Source of the DNA: Candidatus Kapaibacterium sp.
GTDB taxonomy: Bacteria; Bacteroidota; Ignavibacteria; Kapaibacteriales; UBA961
Direction of reading: 5' to 3'
Length of the DNA: 33,035 bases
Assembly: GCA_023259575.1 (NCBI GenBank)
Contig: JALRHN010000002.1
Span: 1 to 33,035, forward strand
A program made the position numbers and the translations under genes. Of this stretch, positions 15,197 to 23,068 are shown piece after piece (within the stretch, counting starts at the first letter, position 1; every line of letters begins with the position of its first letter). A model generated the notes under the pieces. It was not told the DNA's origin. It saw only the letters and a list, made by a program, of their open reading frames with translations, and ran no database searches.

Positions 15197-16096
15197 CTAC
15201 TCTTCAAAAATTTTAATAATATTTCCTTGTCTATCAATGATTGCTCTTATGTCATCGCAATATTGATCTTGTTTTTTCTTACCAATCATTCTTGTGCTTA
15301 TATTAACTTCTGCCTGACCATTTATAAATTTTCCATAAACAAAGCCACAACAACCTTCATCAACGCATCCAAGATTTCTTTTAAATGCCCTTTTTCCTTG
15401 TTTATCAATGTAGAATACTATATTTCCTTTACGAACTGCAGCTAAGCCTTCGCTAAATTCATCTGCAGCATCATATTGTGGTTTTATGATCCATTTTCCT
15501 TTTTTATCAATAAAACCAAATTTATAATTCTTATGTGCAACAGCTAAGCCTTGTTTGAATCGTGGTAGATAATATACTGCGGCACCTCCCCAAAAACCAA
15601 ACTCTATATTTATGGCTTTCTTTCCTTGTTTATCAATAAAAATATAATTATCATTTTGCATTACACATGCTAAGCCTTCAGAAAACTCGGATAGTATTTG
15701 TGATTCATTACTAAATGATAGAGGAATTACAATTTTTCCATTTGAATCACAAAAACCAACTTTATATTCTCTACTAATTGCCCTAAGGCCATCATGTAAT
15801 TCACCGATATTATCATATTCACAAGGTAAAACCATTTCCCCTTTTTCATTAAGTAAACCCATAGATCCATTAAAACAACTTACCAAAGCATTGCCTTCAT
15901 AAAAATCCAAGGCCCATTTCCATTCACCAGGAAAAGCCTGTTTTCCAGTACTTTTATAAACATATATCCATTTATCATCTGATTTTTCTACAGCTATAAT
16001 ATCCTGAGAAAAACCTTGAGTAGAACTCACAAATAGAATAACAAAACAAAGAAATGAGAATATTGTTATAAAGGAATATTTCCGTGCTTTTTCCAT
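15197..16096 (-). CDS. Secreted WG-repeat protein
   Basis: A 299-residue protein with a signal peptide (KARKYS, then a hydrophobic FITIFSFLCFVILFVSS, cut near GFS-Q31). Mature residues hold about six WG-type repeats of 45-55 residues with the pattern GFIDKKGKWIIKPQYDAADEF and EGLAAV, expected to form a beta-propeller- or solenoid-like surface. The repeats show in the DNA as recurrent CCTTGTTTATCAAT on the plus strand. The function is unknown; such proteins are common in Bacteroidota and often sit in the envelope. Its start lies 31 bases inside the carboxylase gene. I keep that ATG because it gives a good signal peptide and no other in-frame ATG does. No catalytic motif is seen. Confidence 0.85.
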   Translation of the reverse strand: MEKARKYSFITIFSFLCFVILFVSSTQGFSQDIIAVEKSDDKWIYVYKSTGKQAFPGEWKWALDFYEGNALVSCFNGSMGLLNEKGEMVLPCEYDNIGELHDGLRAISREYKVGFCDSNGKIVIPLSFSNESQILSEFSEGLACVMQNDNYIFIDKQGKKAINIEFGFWGGAAVYYLPRFKQGLAVAHKNYKFGFIDKKGKWIIKPQYDAADEFSEGLAAVRKGNIVFYIDKQGKRAFKRNLGCVDEGCCGFVYGKFINGQAEVNISTRMIGKKKQDQYCDDIRAIIDRQGNIIKIFEE

Positions 16097-17610
16097 GGAT
16101 TATGATCTTTTTTATTGGCCAATAATGAGAAAGCTTTAATAAGTTTTTTTCTGGTTTCAGACGGAATAACAATATCGTCTATATAGCCTCTTTCGGCTGC
16201 TGCATAAGGATTACAGAATTGTTCATTATACAAAGCTTCTAATTCTGCTGCTTTACTTTGTGGATTTTCGGCAGAATCTATTTCTTTTTTAAATAGAATT
16301 TCAACGGCACCTTTTGCGCCCATTACAGCAATTTCTGCAGTTGGCCATGCGATATTATAATCACCTCGAATATGTTTTGAGTTCATAACATCATAGGCAC
16401 CACCATATGCTTTTCGGGTAATTACTGTCACTTTTGGGACAGTAGCTTCACAAAAAGCATAGAGTAATTTTGCACCTTGAGTTATGATTCCACGCCATTC
16501 TTGATCTGTTCCAGGAAGAAATCCAGGTACATCTTCAAAAACAAGCAAAGGGATATTAAAACAATCACAAAACCGAACAAATCTAGCGCCTTTTACAGAG
16601 CTATTGATATCTAAAACACCAGCCATGGATGCAGGTTGATTAGCTATAATTCCGATAGGATTTCCATCTAATGTTGCAAATCCAACTACGATATTTTCTG
16701 CAAAATCAGCATGAACTTCTAAAAACTGTTGTTCATCTATAATGTCTTTGATGATGTCCTTAATATCATAAGGTTGATTAGGATTTTCAGGAATAATAGT
16801 GTCTAATCTCGTACATATTCTATCTGGAGTATCAGCTGTTGGAATATGTGGCAAAGCAGATTGATTACCAGAAGGAAGATATGACATTAAAGAACGAACT
16901 CGATGCAAACAGTCGATTTCATCTTCGCAAGCAAAATGGGCAACCCCAGATTTTGATGCATGTGTTTCGGCACCACCAAGTTCTTCAAAAGTAACTTCTT
17001 CGTGAGTAACAGTTTTTACAACATTTGGCCCCGTTACAAACATATACGAACTACCCTTTGTCATAAAAATAAAGTCTGTAATAGCTGGAGAATATACTGC
17101 ACCACCGGCACATGGACCCAAAATCACTGATATCTGTGGAATAACTCCACTTGCCATTGTATTTCTTAAAAATATATCTGCATATCCGCCTAAAGAAACA
17201 ACACCTTCTTGAATTCTAGCACCACCAGAATCATTAAGACCTATAATTGGAGCACCAATTTTTAATGCTAAATCCATGATCTTACAAATTTTTTCTGCAT
17301 GTGTTTCTGATAATGAGCCACCAAATACAGTGAAATCTTGCGAAAAAACACATACAGTTCTACCATGAATTGTGCCAGTACCTGTAATAACTCCATCACC
17401 TAAAGGACGTTGTTTATCAAGCCCAAAGTTTGTAGATCGATGCCTAACAAACATATCTTTTTCTTCGAAAGAACCTGGATCTAACAGTATTTCAAGCCTT
17501 TCTCTGGCTGTTAATTTGCCTTTTTTATGCTGATCTGCTATTCTCTTTTCTCCTCCACCTAACATGGCTTCACGGCGAAGAGCTTCTAATAATTGTATTC
17601 TGTCTGTCAT
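16066..17610 (-). CDS. Acyl-CoA carboxylase carboxyltransferase subunit (PccB/MmdA type)
   Basis: A 514-residue biotin-dependent carboxyltransferase. Two crotonase-like halves are present, with LTARERLEILLDPGSFEE near the start, the acyl-CoA oxyanion motif IGLNDSGGARIQEGV, GPCAGGAVYSPAITDF, and in the second half FEDVPGFLPGTDQEWRGI and KAYGGAYDVMNSK. The C-terminus KKHGNIPL is typical of propionyl-CoA carboxylase and methylmalonyl-CoA decarboxylase. It moves CO2 between carboxybiotin and propionyl- or a related acyl-CoA. The biotin carboxylase and biotin carrier genes are not adjacent, so it either uses partners encoded elsewhere or belongs to a decarboxylase complex. It leads a five-gene minus-strand operon; the 140-base gap to the divergent xerD must hold the promoter, but I find no full consensus there. 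Confidence 0.95.
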   Translation of the reverse strand: MTDRIQLLEALRREAMLGGGEKRIADQHKKGKLTARERLEILLDPGSFEEKDMFVRHRSTNFGLDKQRPLGDGVITGTGTIHGRTVCVFSQDFTVFGGSLSETHAEKICKIMDLALKIGAPIIGLNDSGGARIQEGVVSLGGYADIFLRNTMASGVIPQISVILGPCAGGAVYSPAITDFIFMTKGSSYMFVTGPNVVKTVTHEEVTFEELGGAETHASKSGVAHFACEDEIDCLHRVRSLMSYLPSGNQSALPHIPTADTPDRICTRLDTIIPENPNQPYDIKDIIKDIIDEQQFLEVHADFAENIVVGFATLDGNPIGIIANQPASMAGVLDINSSVKGARFVRFCDCFNIPLLVFEDVPGFLPGTDQEWRGIITQGAKLLYAFCEATVPKVTVITRKAYGGAYDVMNSKHIRGDYNIAWPTAEIAVMGAKGAVEILFKKEIDSAENPQSKAAELEALYNEQFCNPYAAAERGYIDDIVIPSETRKKLIKAFSLLANKKDHNPWKKHGNIPL

Positions 17611-17750
17611 GTATTTCCTCTATAAATCATTATCAGTATGCAATATGCGATTATTAAGGCAATTGTCAATGTAGGATATATGGTCTTTGTACTATAATTA
17701 CATTTTTTGGAGTTAGAGAAAAGGGCTTAATTATTGCTTATACAATAAGT

Positions 17751-18674
17751 ATGGAAACAATACAACCTATAGACATTCAACAAGCATATAAGCAATTTTT
17801 ATCCGCATGTGATATTCAGCGTGGATTTTCTCCTTATACAATAGAAACATATCGTTTTGCATTAGGAGAATTTTTAGAATATCTTTTAAGTGAATATGGT
17901 GAATTACCAGAATTATCAGCTATAGAACCTGCTGATATCAGGCCTTTTTTAGGATATATGCATGATAAGGGATTAGCAAAAAAATCTTTACGAGTTAAGA
18001 TAGCCGCTGTAAAATCATTCTTCCGATTTGCATATAAACAAGGTTGGATAGACAGAAATCCTGCGGCGATTATTGCTACTCCTAAATCTGAAAAAAAATT
18101 ACCTTCATATTTACAGCAGCATGAAATAGACTTATTGATGCAAAGTTTTAGTACTGATAATCCATCTGGTGCAAGGAATGCAGCCATGGCTGAATTATTA
18201 TATAGTTCTGGAATACGAGTAAGCGAATTGATTAATCTTAAGGTTCAATCTGTAGATTTTCATAGTTCTACTATAAGAGTAATTGGTAAAGGAAAAAAAG
18301 AAAGAATTATCCCTATGGGATCAAAAGCTGTACAGGCAATACAACATTATTATGAATTACGTTCTGTTTTATTAAGAGAAAAGACAGCAGAACCTGATAA
18401 TAGAATGTTTTTAAGTGACAAAGGAAAGCCGCTACATCCAGCGGTTGTATATACAATAATCAATAAAGCTATGAAAGGCATTACAGAATCTTCTCAGAAG
18501 AGTCCACATGTATTAAGACATAGCTTTGCCACCCATTTACTTGATGCAGGTGCAGATATAAGTTCGGTAAGTGAGATGCTTGGCCATAGTTCTTTATCTG
18601 CAACACAAGTATATACTCATATATCTGTAGACAGACTAAAAAAAGCATATAGAAATGCTCATCCCAGAGCATAA
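17751..18674 (+). CDS. xerD: Site-specific tyrosine recombinase XerC/XerD
   Basis: A 307-residue tyrosine recombinase of the size used for chromosome-dimer resolution at dif. The N-terminal SAM-like DNA-binding domain covers about 1-105. The catalytic domain has the complete set R156 (SGIRVSEL), K180 (IGKGKKER), H253 and R256 (HVLRHSFATHLL), H279 (LGHSS) and nucleophile Y288 (VYTHIS). XerD is a little likelier than XerC, but this cannot be settled from one protein. The gene stands alone between a divergent carboxylase operon and the SDR gene, with no integron or phage neighbours, so an integrase role is unlikely. No dif-like site was recognised in the window. Confidence 0.93.
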   Translation: METIQPIDIQQAYKQFLSACDIQRGFSPYTIETYRFALGEFLEYLLSEYGELPELSAIEPADIRPFLGYMHDKGLAKKSLRVKIAAVKSFFRFAYKQGWIDRNPAAIIATPKSEKKLPSYLQQHEIDLLMQSFSTDNPSGARNAAMAELLYSSGIRVSELINLKVQSVDFHSSTIRVIGKGKKERIIPMGSKAVQAIQHYYELRSVLLREKTAEPDNRMFLSDKGKPLHPAVVYTIINKAMKGITESSQKSPHVLRHSFATHLLDAGADISSVSEMLGHSSLSATQVYTHISVDRLKKAYRNAHPRA

Positions 18675-18686
18675 ATATGAAATCCT

Positions 18687-18694
18687 TATTTTTG
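18687..18694 (+). promoter_or_regulatory. Bacteroidota-type -7 element before the SDR-murQ-pyk cluster
   Basis: TATTTTTG is an exact TAnnTTTG match 30 bases upstream of the ATG at 18725 and just after xerD. I see no TTTG at the -33 position, so the call is a half-match supported by its place ahead of a three-gene cluster. Confidence 0.4.
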
Positions 18695-18724
18695 TTTTCG
18701 ATTTTTAATTATTGATAAGCATCT

Positions 18725-19489
18725 ATGAAAATACATGAGTTTGAACATGGTTTACTTAACCGTGTTGCAATAGTAACCGGCGCAGCATTAGGCAATGGAC
18801 GTGCCTTTTGCGAACGCCTTGCCGAAGAAGGAGCAATTATTGTAATAGCAGATATAGAAGATGCATCTGAAACAGTTCGTTTAGTTGAAGCAGTTGGAGG
18901 AAAAGCACTGTATATCAAAACAGATTGCACAAATCCAGAAGAAATACAACATTTAATAGAACAAACATTACAACATTTTGGAACCATCGATATACTTGTC
19001 CATAATGTGGGAATGTATGAAGAAGAACCATTTGAATTAATTCGCTATGATCAATGGAAAAAAATGATAGATATTAATCTAACAAGTTTATTTCTTACGG
19101 TTCAAGCAGTTCTACCAATTATGAAAAAACAAAGTTTTGGACGTATTATCACGATGTCTTCTAATACCGTATGGCTTGGCACACCCTATTTATCTCATTA
19201 TGCAGCAGCTAAAATGGGAGTTATAGGATTTACTAGGTCTTTGGCATCAGAAATTGGAGTATATGGAATAACAATAAATGCAATTACTGTTGGTTTAACT
19301 GCAACGCAAAGGCCAGCAAATTCTACTTTATCTAGTTCAATATTACAACATATATTACCGCAACAGGCAATTCAAAGAGCAGATGAACCAGAAGATATTG
19401 CTAATCTGGTAGCATTTTTAGCATTGCCAGCTTCTGGCATTATTACCGGACAGTCCATCAATGTTGATGGTGGTGCAGCAAGACATTAA
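18725..19489 (+). CDS. SDR-family NAD(P)-dependent oxidoreductase
   Basis: A 254-residue classical short-chain dehydrogenase, FabG-like in layout. The Rossmann motif is TGAALGNG (18-25). Asp43 after the second strand suggests NAD(H) preference. The NNAG motif is replaced by HNVG (93-96). The catalytic residues are present: N118, S146 in TMSSNTVW, and Y159-x3-K163 in HYAAAK. The C-terminal VDGG is normal. The substrate is unknown, and nothing ties it firmly to fatty-acid synthesis, since no acp or other fab genes are near. It leads a tight cluster: murQ starts nine bases after its stop and pyruvate kinase follows six bases after murQ. A sugar or hydroxy-acid substrate is possible, but that is inference from context. 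Confidence 0.9.
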   Translation: MKIHEFEHGLLNRVAIVTGAALGNGRAFCERLAEEGAIIVIADIEDASETVRLVEAVGGKALYIKTDCTNPEEIQHLIEQTLQHFGTIDILVHNVGMYEEEPFELIRYDQWKKMIDINLTSLFLTVQAVLPIMKKQSFGRIITMSSNTVWLGTPYLSHYAAAKMGVIGFTRSLASEIGVYGITINAITVGLTATQRPANSTLSSSILQHILPQQAIQRADEPEDIANLVAFLALPASGIITGQSINVDGGAARH

Positions 19490-19498
19490 GGCCAATCT

Positions 19499-20422
19499 AT
19501 GAATACTCTTTTTCAAGAAATTTCTGGGCTTGCAACAGAGCAAATTAATGAGCTATCTAGTAATATAGATATGATGAGTACTCATGATATCATTACTCTT
19601 ATTAATCAAGAAGATGCAAAAGTTGCCTATGCTATAGAAAAAGAAATTCCTTTTATTGTTCAAGCTGTTGATGCTCTGACAGAACGTTTTAAAATGGGTG
19701 GACGCCTATTTTATATCGGAGCTGGAACAAGTGGTAGATTAGGAATTGTTGATGCTTCAGAATGTCCTCCTACATTTGGAACAGATCCAAGTATGGTTCA
19801 AGGCATTATAGCTGGAGGAAATGAAGCTATGTTTGCTGCTCAAGAAGGCGCAGAAGATTCTTTTGAAAAAGGTGCAGACATAATAAGAGAATATGGGATT
19901 AGTGCTAAAGATTGCGTTTGTGGTATTGCAGCTTCTGGTAGAACACCCTTTGTTCGAGGAGCATTAAAAGAAGCCAAATCTATTGGAGCATATACAATAT
20001 TAATAACCACAAATGATAGAGAACAGATTATTTCGTGGAATATAGATGTTGACACAATCATTGCACCACATGTTGGCCCAGAGGTGATTGCAGGTTCTAC
20101 AAGAATGAAAAGTGGAACGGCTCAAAAAATGATTCTCAATATGCTTACTACCGGTGCCATGATAAGGCTTGGTAAAAGTTATGGAAATATCATGGTAGAT
20201 TTACAACTCACAAATGCGAAATTGCAGGAAAGAGCCAGAAAAATTATCATGGAAATTGCTAATATCAATTATGATGAAGCATCAGAATTGCTTAAAGCAA
20301 GTGGTGGACATGTAAAAACAGCACTTATTATGAGTATAACTGATATACCCTTTGAAAAAGCAAAGCAATTATTAGAAAAAGCAGACGGTTATATAAAAAA
20401 AGCTTTACAATTTAATGAATAG
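19499..20422 (+). CDS. murQ: N-acetylmuramic acid 6-phosphate etherase
   Basis: A 307-residue enzyme that cleaves the lactyl ether of MurNAc-6-phosphate, giving GlcNAc-6-phosphate and D-lactate during peptidoglycan recycling in the cytoplasm. It carries a SIS domain with the sugar-phosphate loop GAGTSGRLGI (74-83). The two catalytic glutamates are Glu88 in DASECPPTFG and Glu119 in EGAED. The C-terminal ASGGHVKTALIM with its helical UBA-like end is normal, and the length is about that of E. coli MurQ (298). No AnmK, MurP or MurR homologue is in the window, so the source of MurNAc-6-phosphate is not shown. It is nine bases after the SDR gene and six before pyk, and is therefore probably cotranscribed. 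Confidence 0.96.
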   Translation: MNTLFQEISGLATEQINELSSNIDMMSTHDIITLINQEDAKVAYAIEKEIPFIVQAVDALTERFKMGGRLFYIGAGTSGRLGIVDASECPPTFGTDPSMVQGIIAGGNEAMFAAQEGAEDSFEKGADIIREYGISAKDCVCGIAASGRTPFVRGALKEAKSIGAYTILITTNDREQIISWNIDVDTIIAPHVGPEVIAGSTRMKSGTAQKMILNMLTTGAMIRLGKSYGNIMVDLQLTNAKLQERARKIIMEIANINYDEASELLKASGGHVKTALIMSITDIPFEKAKQLLEKADGYIKKALQFNE

Positions 20423-20428
20423 AGTATA

Positions 20429-21913
20429 ATGAAATTTAAGACAAAGAATTCTTCATTCCATAATGATTATGTGCATTATTACACCAAAATTCTGTGTACA
20501 ATGGGGCCAGCTATAGCCTCGAAACAAAAAATAATAGAATTGGTTCAAGCAGGTGCAAATGCATTCAGACTTAATATGTCTCATGGATCTCATGAAATGC
20601 ATAAAGCTAATATCGATTATATCCGTGCAGCAGAAAAAGAACTTGGTATTTATTTACCAATAATTGTAGACTTACAAGGACCAAAAATCAGAGTTTCTGA
20701 TTTAAAAGATAGTGTTATACAATTAGAAACAGGGAAGAATATCTATATAGCAGACAGCACTCAATTAAAGAAGTTAAAAGTATCTAAACCAGATAATATA
20801 ATTCCGGTTGAATATCCATCTATTGCAAAAGATGTAAAAGTTGGTGATATACTTTTATTTGATGATGGTTTGATGCAGGTAATAGTTAAAAAAGTAGATA
20901 ATCCGCTGATTTTGGTTACAGTGATGAATGGTGGAATTTTAAAATCAAGAAAAGGAATAAATCTACCCAATATTGATGTAAGCCAACCATCTATGTCTGA
21001 TAAAGATAAAGATGATGTGAAATTTGCCATTGCTCATAATGTAGATTATATAGCTTTATCTTTTGTTAGAAAAGCAGAAGATATCATTCATATTAAAAAA
21101 TACATAAAGAAATCAGGTGGTAGTCAATGGGTTATTGCAAAAATTGAAAAACCCGAAGCTGTTGTTAATATAGAAGATATAGTAAAAGAAACAGATGCTA
21201 TCATGGTAGCACGTGGTGATTTAGGAGTAGAAATTCCAGCCGCAGAAGTTCCATCTGCACAAAAGAAAATCATTGCAATGTGTAATAAATATGCCAAACC
21301 TGTTATTACTGCAACGCAAATGCTAGAGTCTATGATATACAATCCACGCCCTACAAGAGCAGAAGCAAGTGATGTAGCAAATGCAGTTTTAGATGGTACA
21401 GATGTAGTAATGCTTTCTGCAGAAACAAGCGTTGGTTCTTATCCTGTAGAAACAGTTAGTTATATGCGAACAATCTGTAAAGAAGCAGAAAAACATTTAT
21501 TACAAGATGAAATACGTTTAAGAAGACGTGAATCATGTATTTCTGGCAAAGAATCTATTACTTTGCTTATTGCATCTGCAGCTGCTACAATAGCAGAAGA
21601 TCCTGGGATAAAAGGTATTCTTACTTTAAGTTTATCAGGTGAAACAGCATTATTAATTTCTAATAAAAGGCCAATTTCACCAATCATAGCTATGACAGAA
21701 TTTGAACATATAGCTAGGCGTGTTGGTTTATTTTGGGGAGTTACTGGTTTAGTTATCCATAAAGTATCTGGTACAGATGAAACTGTTGAAGAAATGAAAG
21801 AATTTTTAGTAAAACACAAGTATTTTCAAAAAGATTCTACCGTTTTGATAACCTCAGGTAGACCAATTGTAGCAAGATCCAGAACGAATATGCTTACTAT
21901 AGAACGTTTATAG
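20429..21913 (+). CDS. pyk: Pyruvate kinase, predicted K+-independent type
   Basis: Transfers phosphate from phosphoenolpyruvate to ADP in the last step of glycolysis. At 494 residues it has the (alpha/beta)8 barrel with TKILCTMGPA, the substrate/cation residues R47-x-N49-x-S51, an inserted B domain (about 88-185), catalytic K238 with metal ligand E240 in IAKIEKP and D264 in MVARGDLG, plus MLESMI and the C-terminal regulatory domain. The monovalent-cation pocket reads DLQGPKIR (81-88): Leu82, Gln83 and Lys86 replace the Thr/Lys/Glu set of K+-dependent enzymes (rabbit muscle 113/114/117). Lys supplies the positive charge of K+, so the enzyme should not need K+ (established for this signature; applied here by inference). 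About 15 residues precede the usual N-terminus. It ends the SDR-murQ cluster. Confidence 0.96.
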   Translation: MKFKTKNSSFHNDYVHYYTKILCTMGPAIASKQKIIELVQAGANAFRLNMSHGSHEMHKANIDYIRAAEKELGIYLPIIVDLQGPKIRVSDLKDSVIQLETGKNIYIADSTQLKKLKVSKPDNIIPVEYPSIAKDVKVGDILLFDDGLMQVIVKKVDNPLILVTVMNGGILKSRKGINLPNIDVSQPSMSDKDKDDVKFAIAHNVDYIALSFVRKAEDIIHIKKYIKKSGGSQWVIAKIEKPEAVVNIEDIVKETDAIMVARGDLGVEIPAAEVPSAQKKIIAMCNKYAKPVITATQMLESMIYNPRPTRAEASDVANAVLDGTDVVMLSAETSVGSYPVETVSYMRTICKEAEKHLLQDEIRLRRRESCISGKESITLLIASAAATIAEDPGIKGILTLSLSGETALLISNKRPISPIIAMTEFEHIARRVGLFWGVTGLVIHKVSGTDETVEEMKEFLVKHKYFQKDSTVLITSGRPIVARSRTNMLTIERL

Positions 21914-22031
21914 TTATGTTACTTTTAAACACAGTATTTTTGTTGTCGAGAACTTTTTTATTTTGAAGCAAGAAATTACCTAATAATGCGTCCTAAAAAT
22001 CAATACTATTCTTAATTCACAATTATACTAC

Positions 22032-23015
22032 ATGGCACATATTTCAGATGCGGAAGCTGTCCGCTCATTAGCAGAAGCTTCTGCTTCAATTCGTAAAGAA
22101 ATTGGAAAAGCTATTATTGGTCAGCATGATATTGTAGATCAATTACTTATTTCTTTATTTTCAAGGGGACATTGTTTATTGGTTGGTGTTCCAGGATTAG
22201 CTAAAACTTTATTAATTAGAACTTTAGCTCAATCAATGAATTTAACATTCAATCGAATTCAATTTACACCAGATTTAATGCCAAGTGATATCACAGGTAC
22301 AGAAATTATCGAAGATAATATGTCAACTGGCCAAAAACAGTTTCGTTTTGTAAAAGGACCTGTTTTTGCTCAAATAGTATTAGCAGACGAAATCAATAGA
22401 ACTCCTCCTAAAACACAAGCTGCATTATTAGAAGCTATGCAAGAACATTCTGTTACTGCTTCTGGCACTACATATACATTAGATGAACCATTTTTTGTTT
22501 TAGCTACGCAAAATCCAATAGAACAAGAAGGTACTTATCCTTTACCAGAAGCTCAGCTAGATAGATTTATGTTCAATTTATGGTTGGATTATCCATCTGA
22601 ACAAGAAGAACATGCTATTGTACATAGCACAACAACCGATATTCAACCTACAATTAATCCTATCTTATCAGCAAAAGATATTATGTTTTATCAGGATATA
22701 GCAAGGAAAATTCCTGTTTCTGATAATGTAGTTAATTATGCAGTATCGCTTGTACGTTCTACTAGGCCACAAACAACTAAGTCTAAAACAGTTAAAGACT
22801 TCTTAAGTTATGGTGCCGGCCCAAGAGCATCGCAATTTTTAGTACTTGGTGCTAAAACAAGAGCAGCTATGCGTGGAGCTTTTACTCCAGAAATAGATGA
22901 TATTCGTGCTGTTGCAGAGCCTGTGCTGCGTCATAGAATTGTTACAAATTTTAGTGCCGAGGCAGATAATATTTCTCCTTCTCACATTATTCAAATGTTA
23001 CTCAAAGAATTATAA
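22032..23015 (+). CDS. MoxR-family AAA+ ATPase
   Basis: A 327-residue MoxR-type AAA+ chaperone ATPase. Walker A is GVPGLAKT (52-59), Walker B LADEINR with D119 and E120, sensor 1 is in LATQNPIEQEGTYPLPEAQ, and the arginine-finger region is in LDRFMFNLWLDYPSEQE. The lid domain (about 230-327) contains SYGAGPRASQFLVLGAK, characteristic of the MRP subgroup. These ATPases usually mature or insert factors with a DUF58 protein and a von Willebrand A-domain protein encoded next door. Here the next gene, 53 bases away, is a DUF885 peptidase, so the partners must be elsewhere if present. The 118-base gap upstream has a TTTG (21939-21942) and an imperfect TATTTTG (21959-21965) that may be a degenerate promoter. 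Confidence 0.94.
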   Translation: MAHISDAEAVRSLAEASASIRKEIGKAIIGQHDIVDQLLISLFSRGHCLLVGVPGLAKTLLIRTLAQSMNLTFNRIQFTPDLMPSDITGTEIIEDNMSTGQKQFRFVKGPVFAQIVLADEINRTPPKTQAALLEAMQEHSVTASGTTYTLDEPFFVLATQNPIEQEGTYPLPEAQLDRFMFNLWLDYPSEQEEHAIVHSTTTDIQPTINPILSAKDIMFYQDIARKIPVSDNVVNYAVSLVRSTRPQTTKSKTVKDFLSYGAGPRASQFLVLGAKTRAAMRGAFTPEIDDIRAVAEPVLRHRIVTNFSAEADNISPSHIIQMLLKEL

Positions 23016-23068
23016 GCTTAAACACTTAACAATAATCATTGCTTATAATTATCTCTTATCGAGATATC

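Noticed and set aside
15182..15445. Plus-strand frame antisense to the WG-repeat gene
   Set aside because: Its hydrophobic pattern is a shadow of the WG repeats; the minus-strand frame has signal peptide and repeats.
15197..16096. Recurring CCTTGTTTATCAAT motif as a DNA repeat or CRISPR-like array
   Set aside because: The units are irregular in spacing and sequence and coincide with the protein WG repeats, so they follow from coding.
17751..18674. XerD as a phage or integron integrase
   Set aside because: The size and domain layout fit housekeeping Xer, and there are no phage, cassette or attachment sites nearby.
22032..23015. MoxR as part of a defence or ternary MoxR-VWA conflict system
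   Set aside because: No VWA, DUF58 or effector gene adjoins it; the neighbours are ordinary metabolic and peptidase genes.
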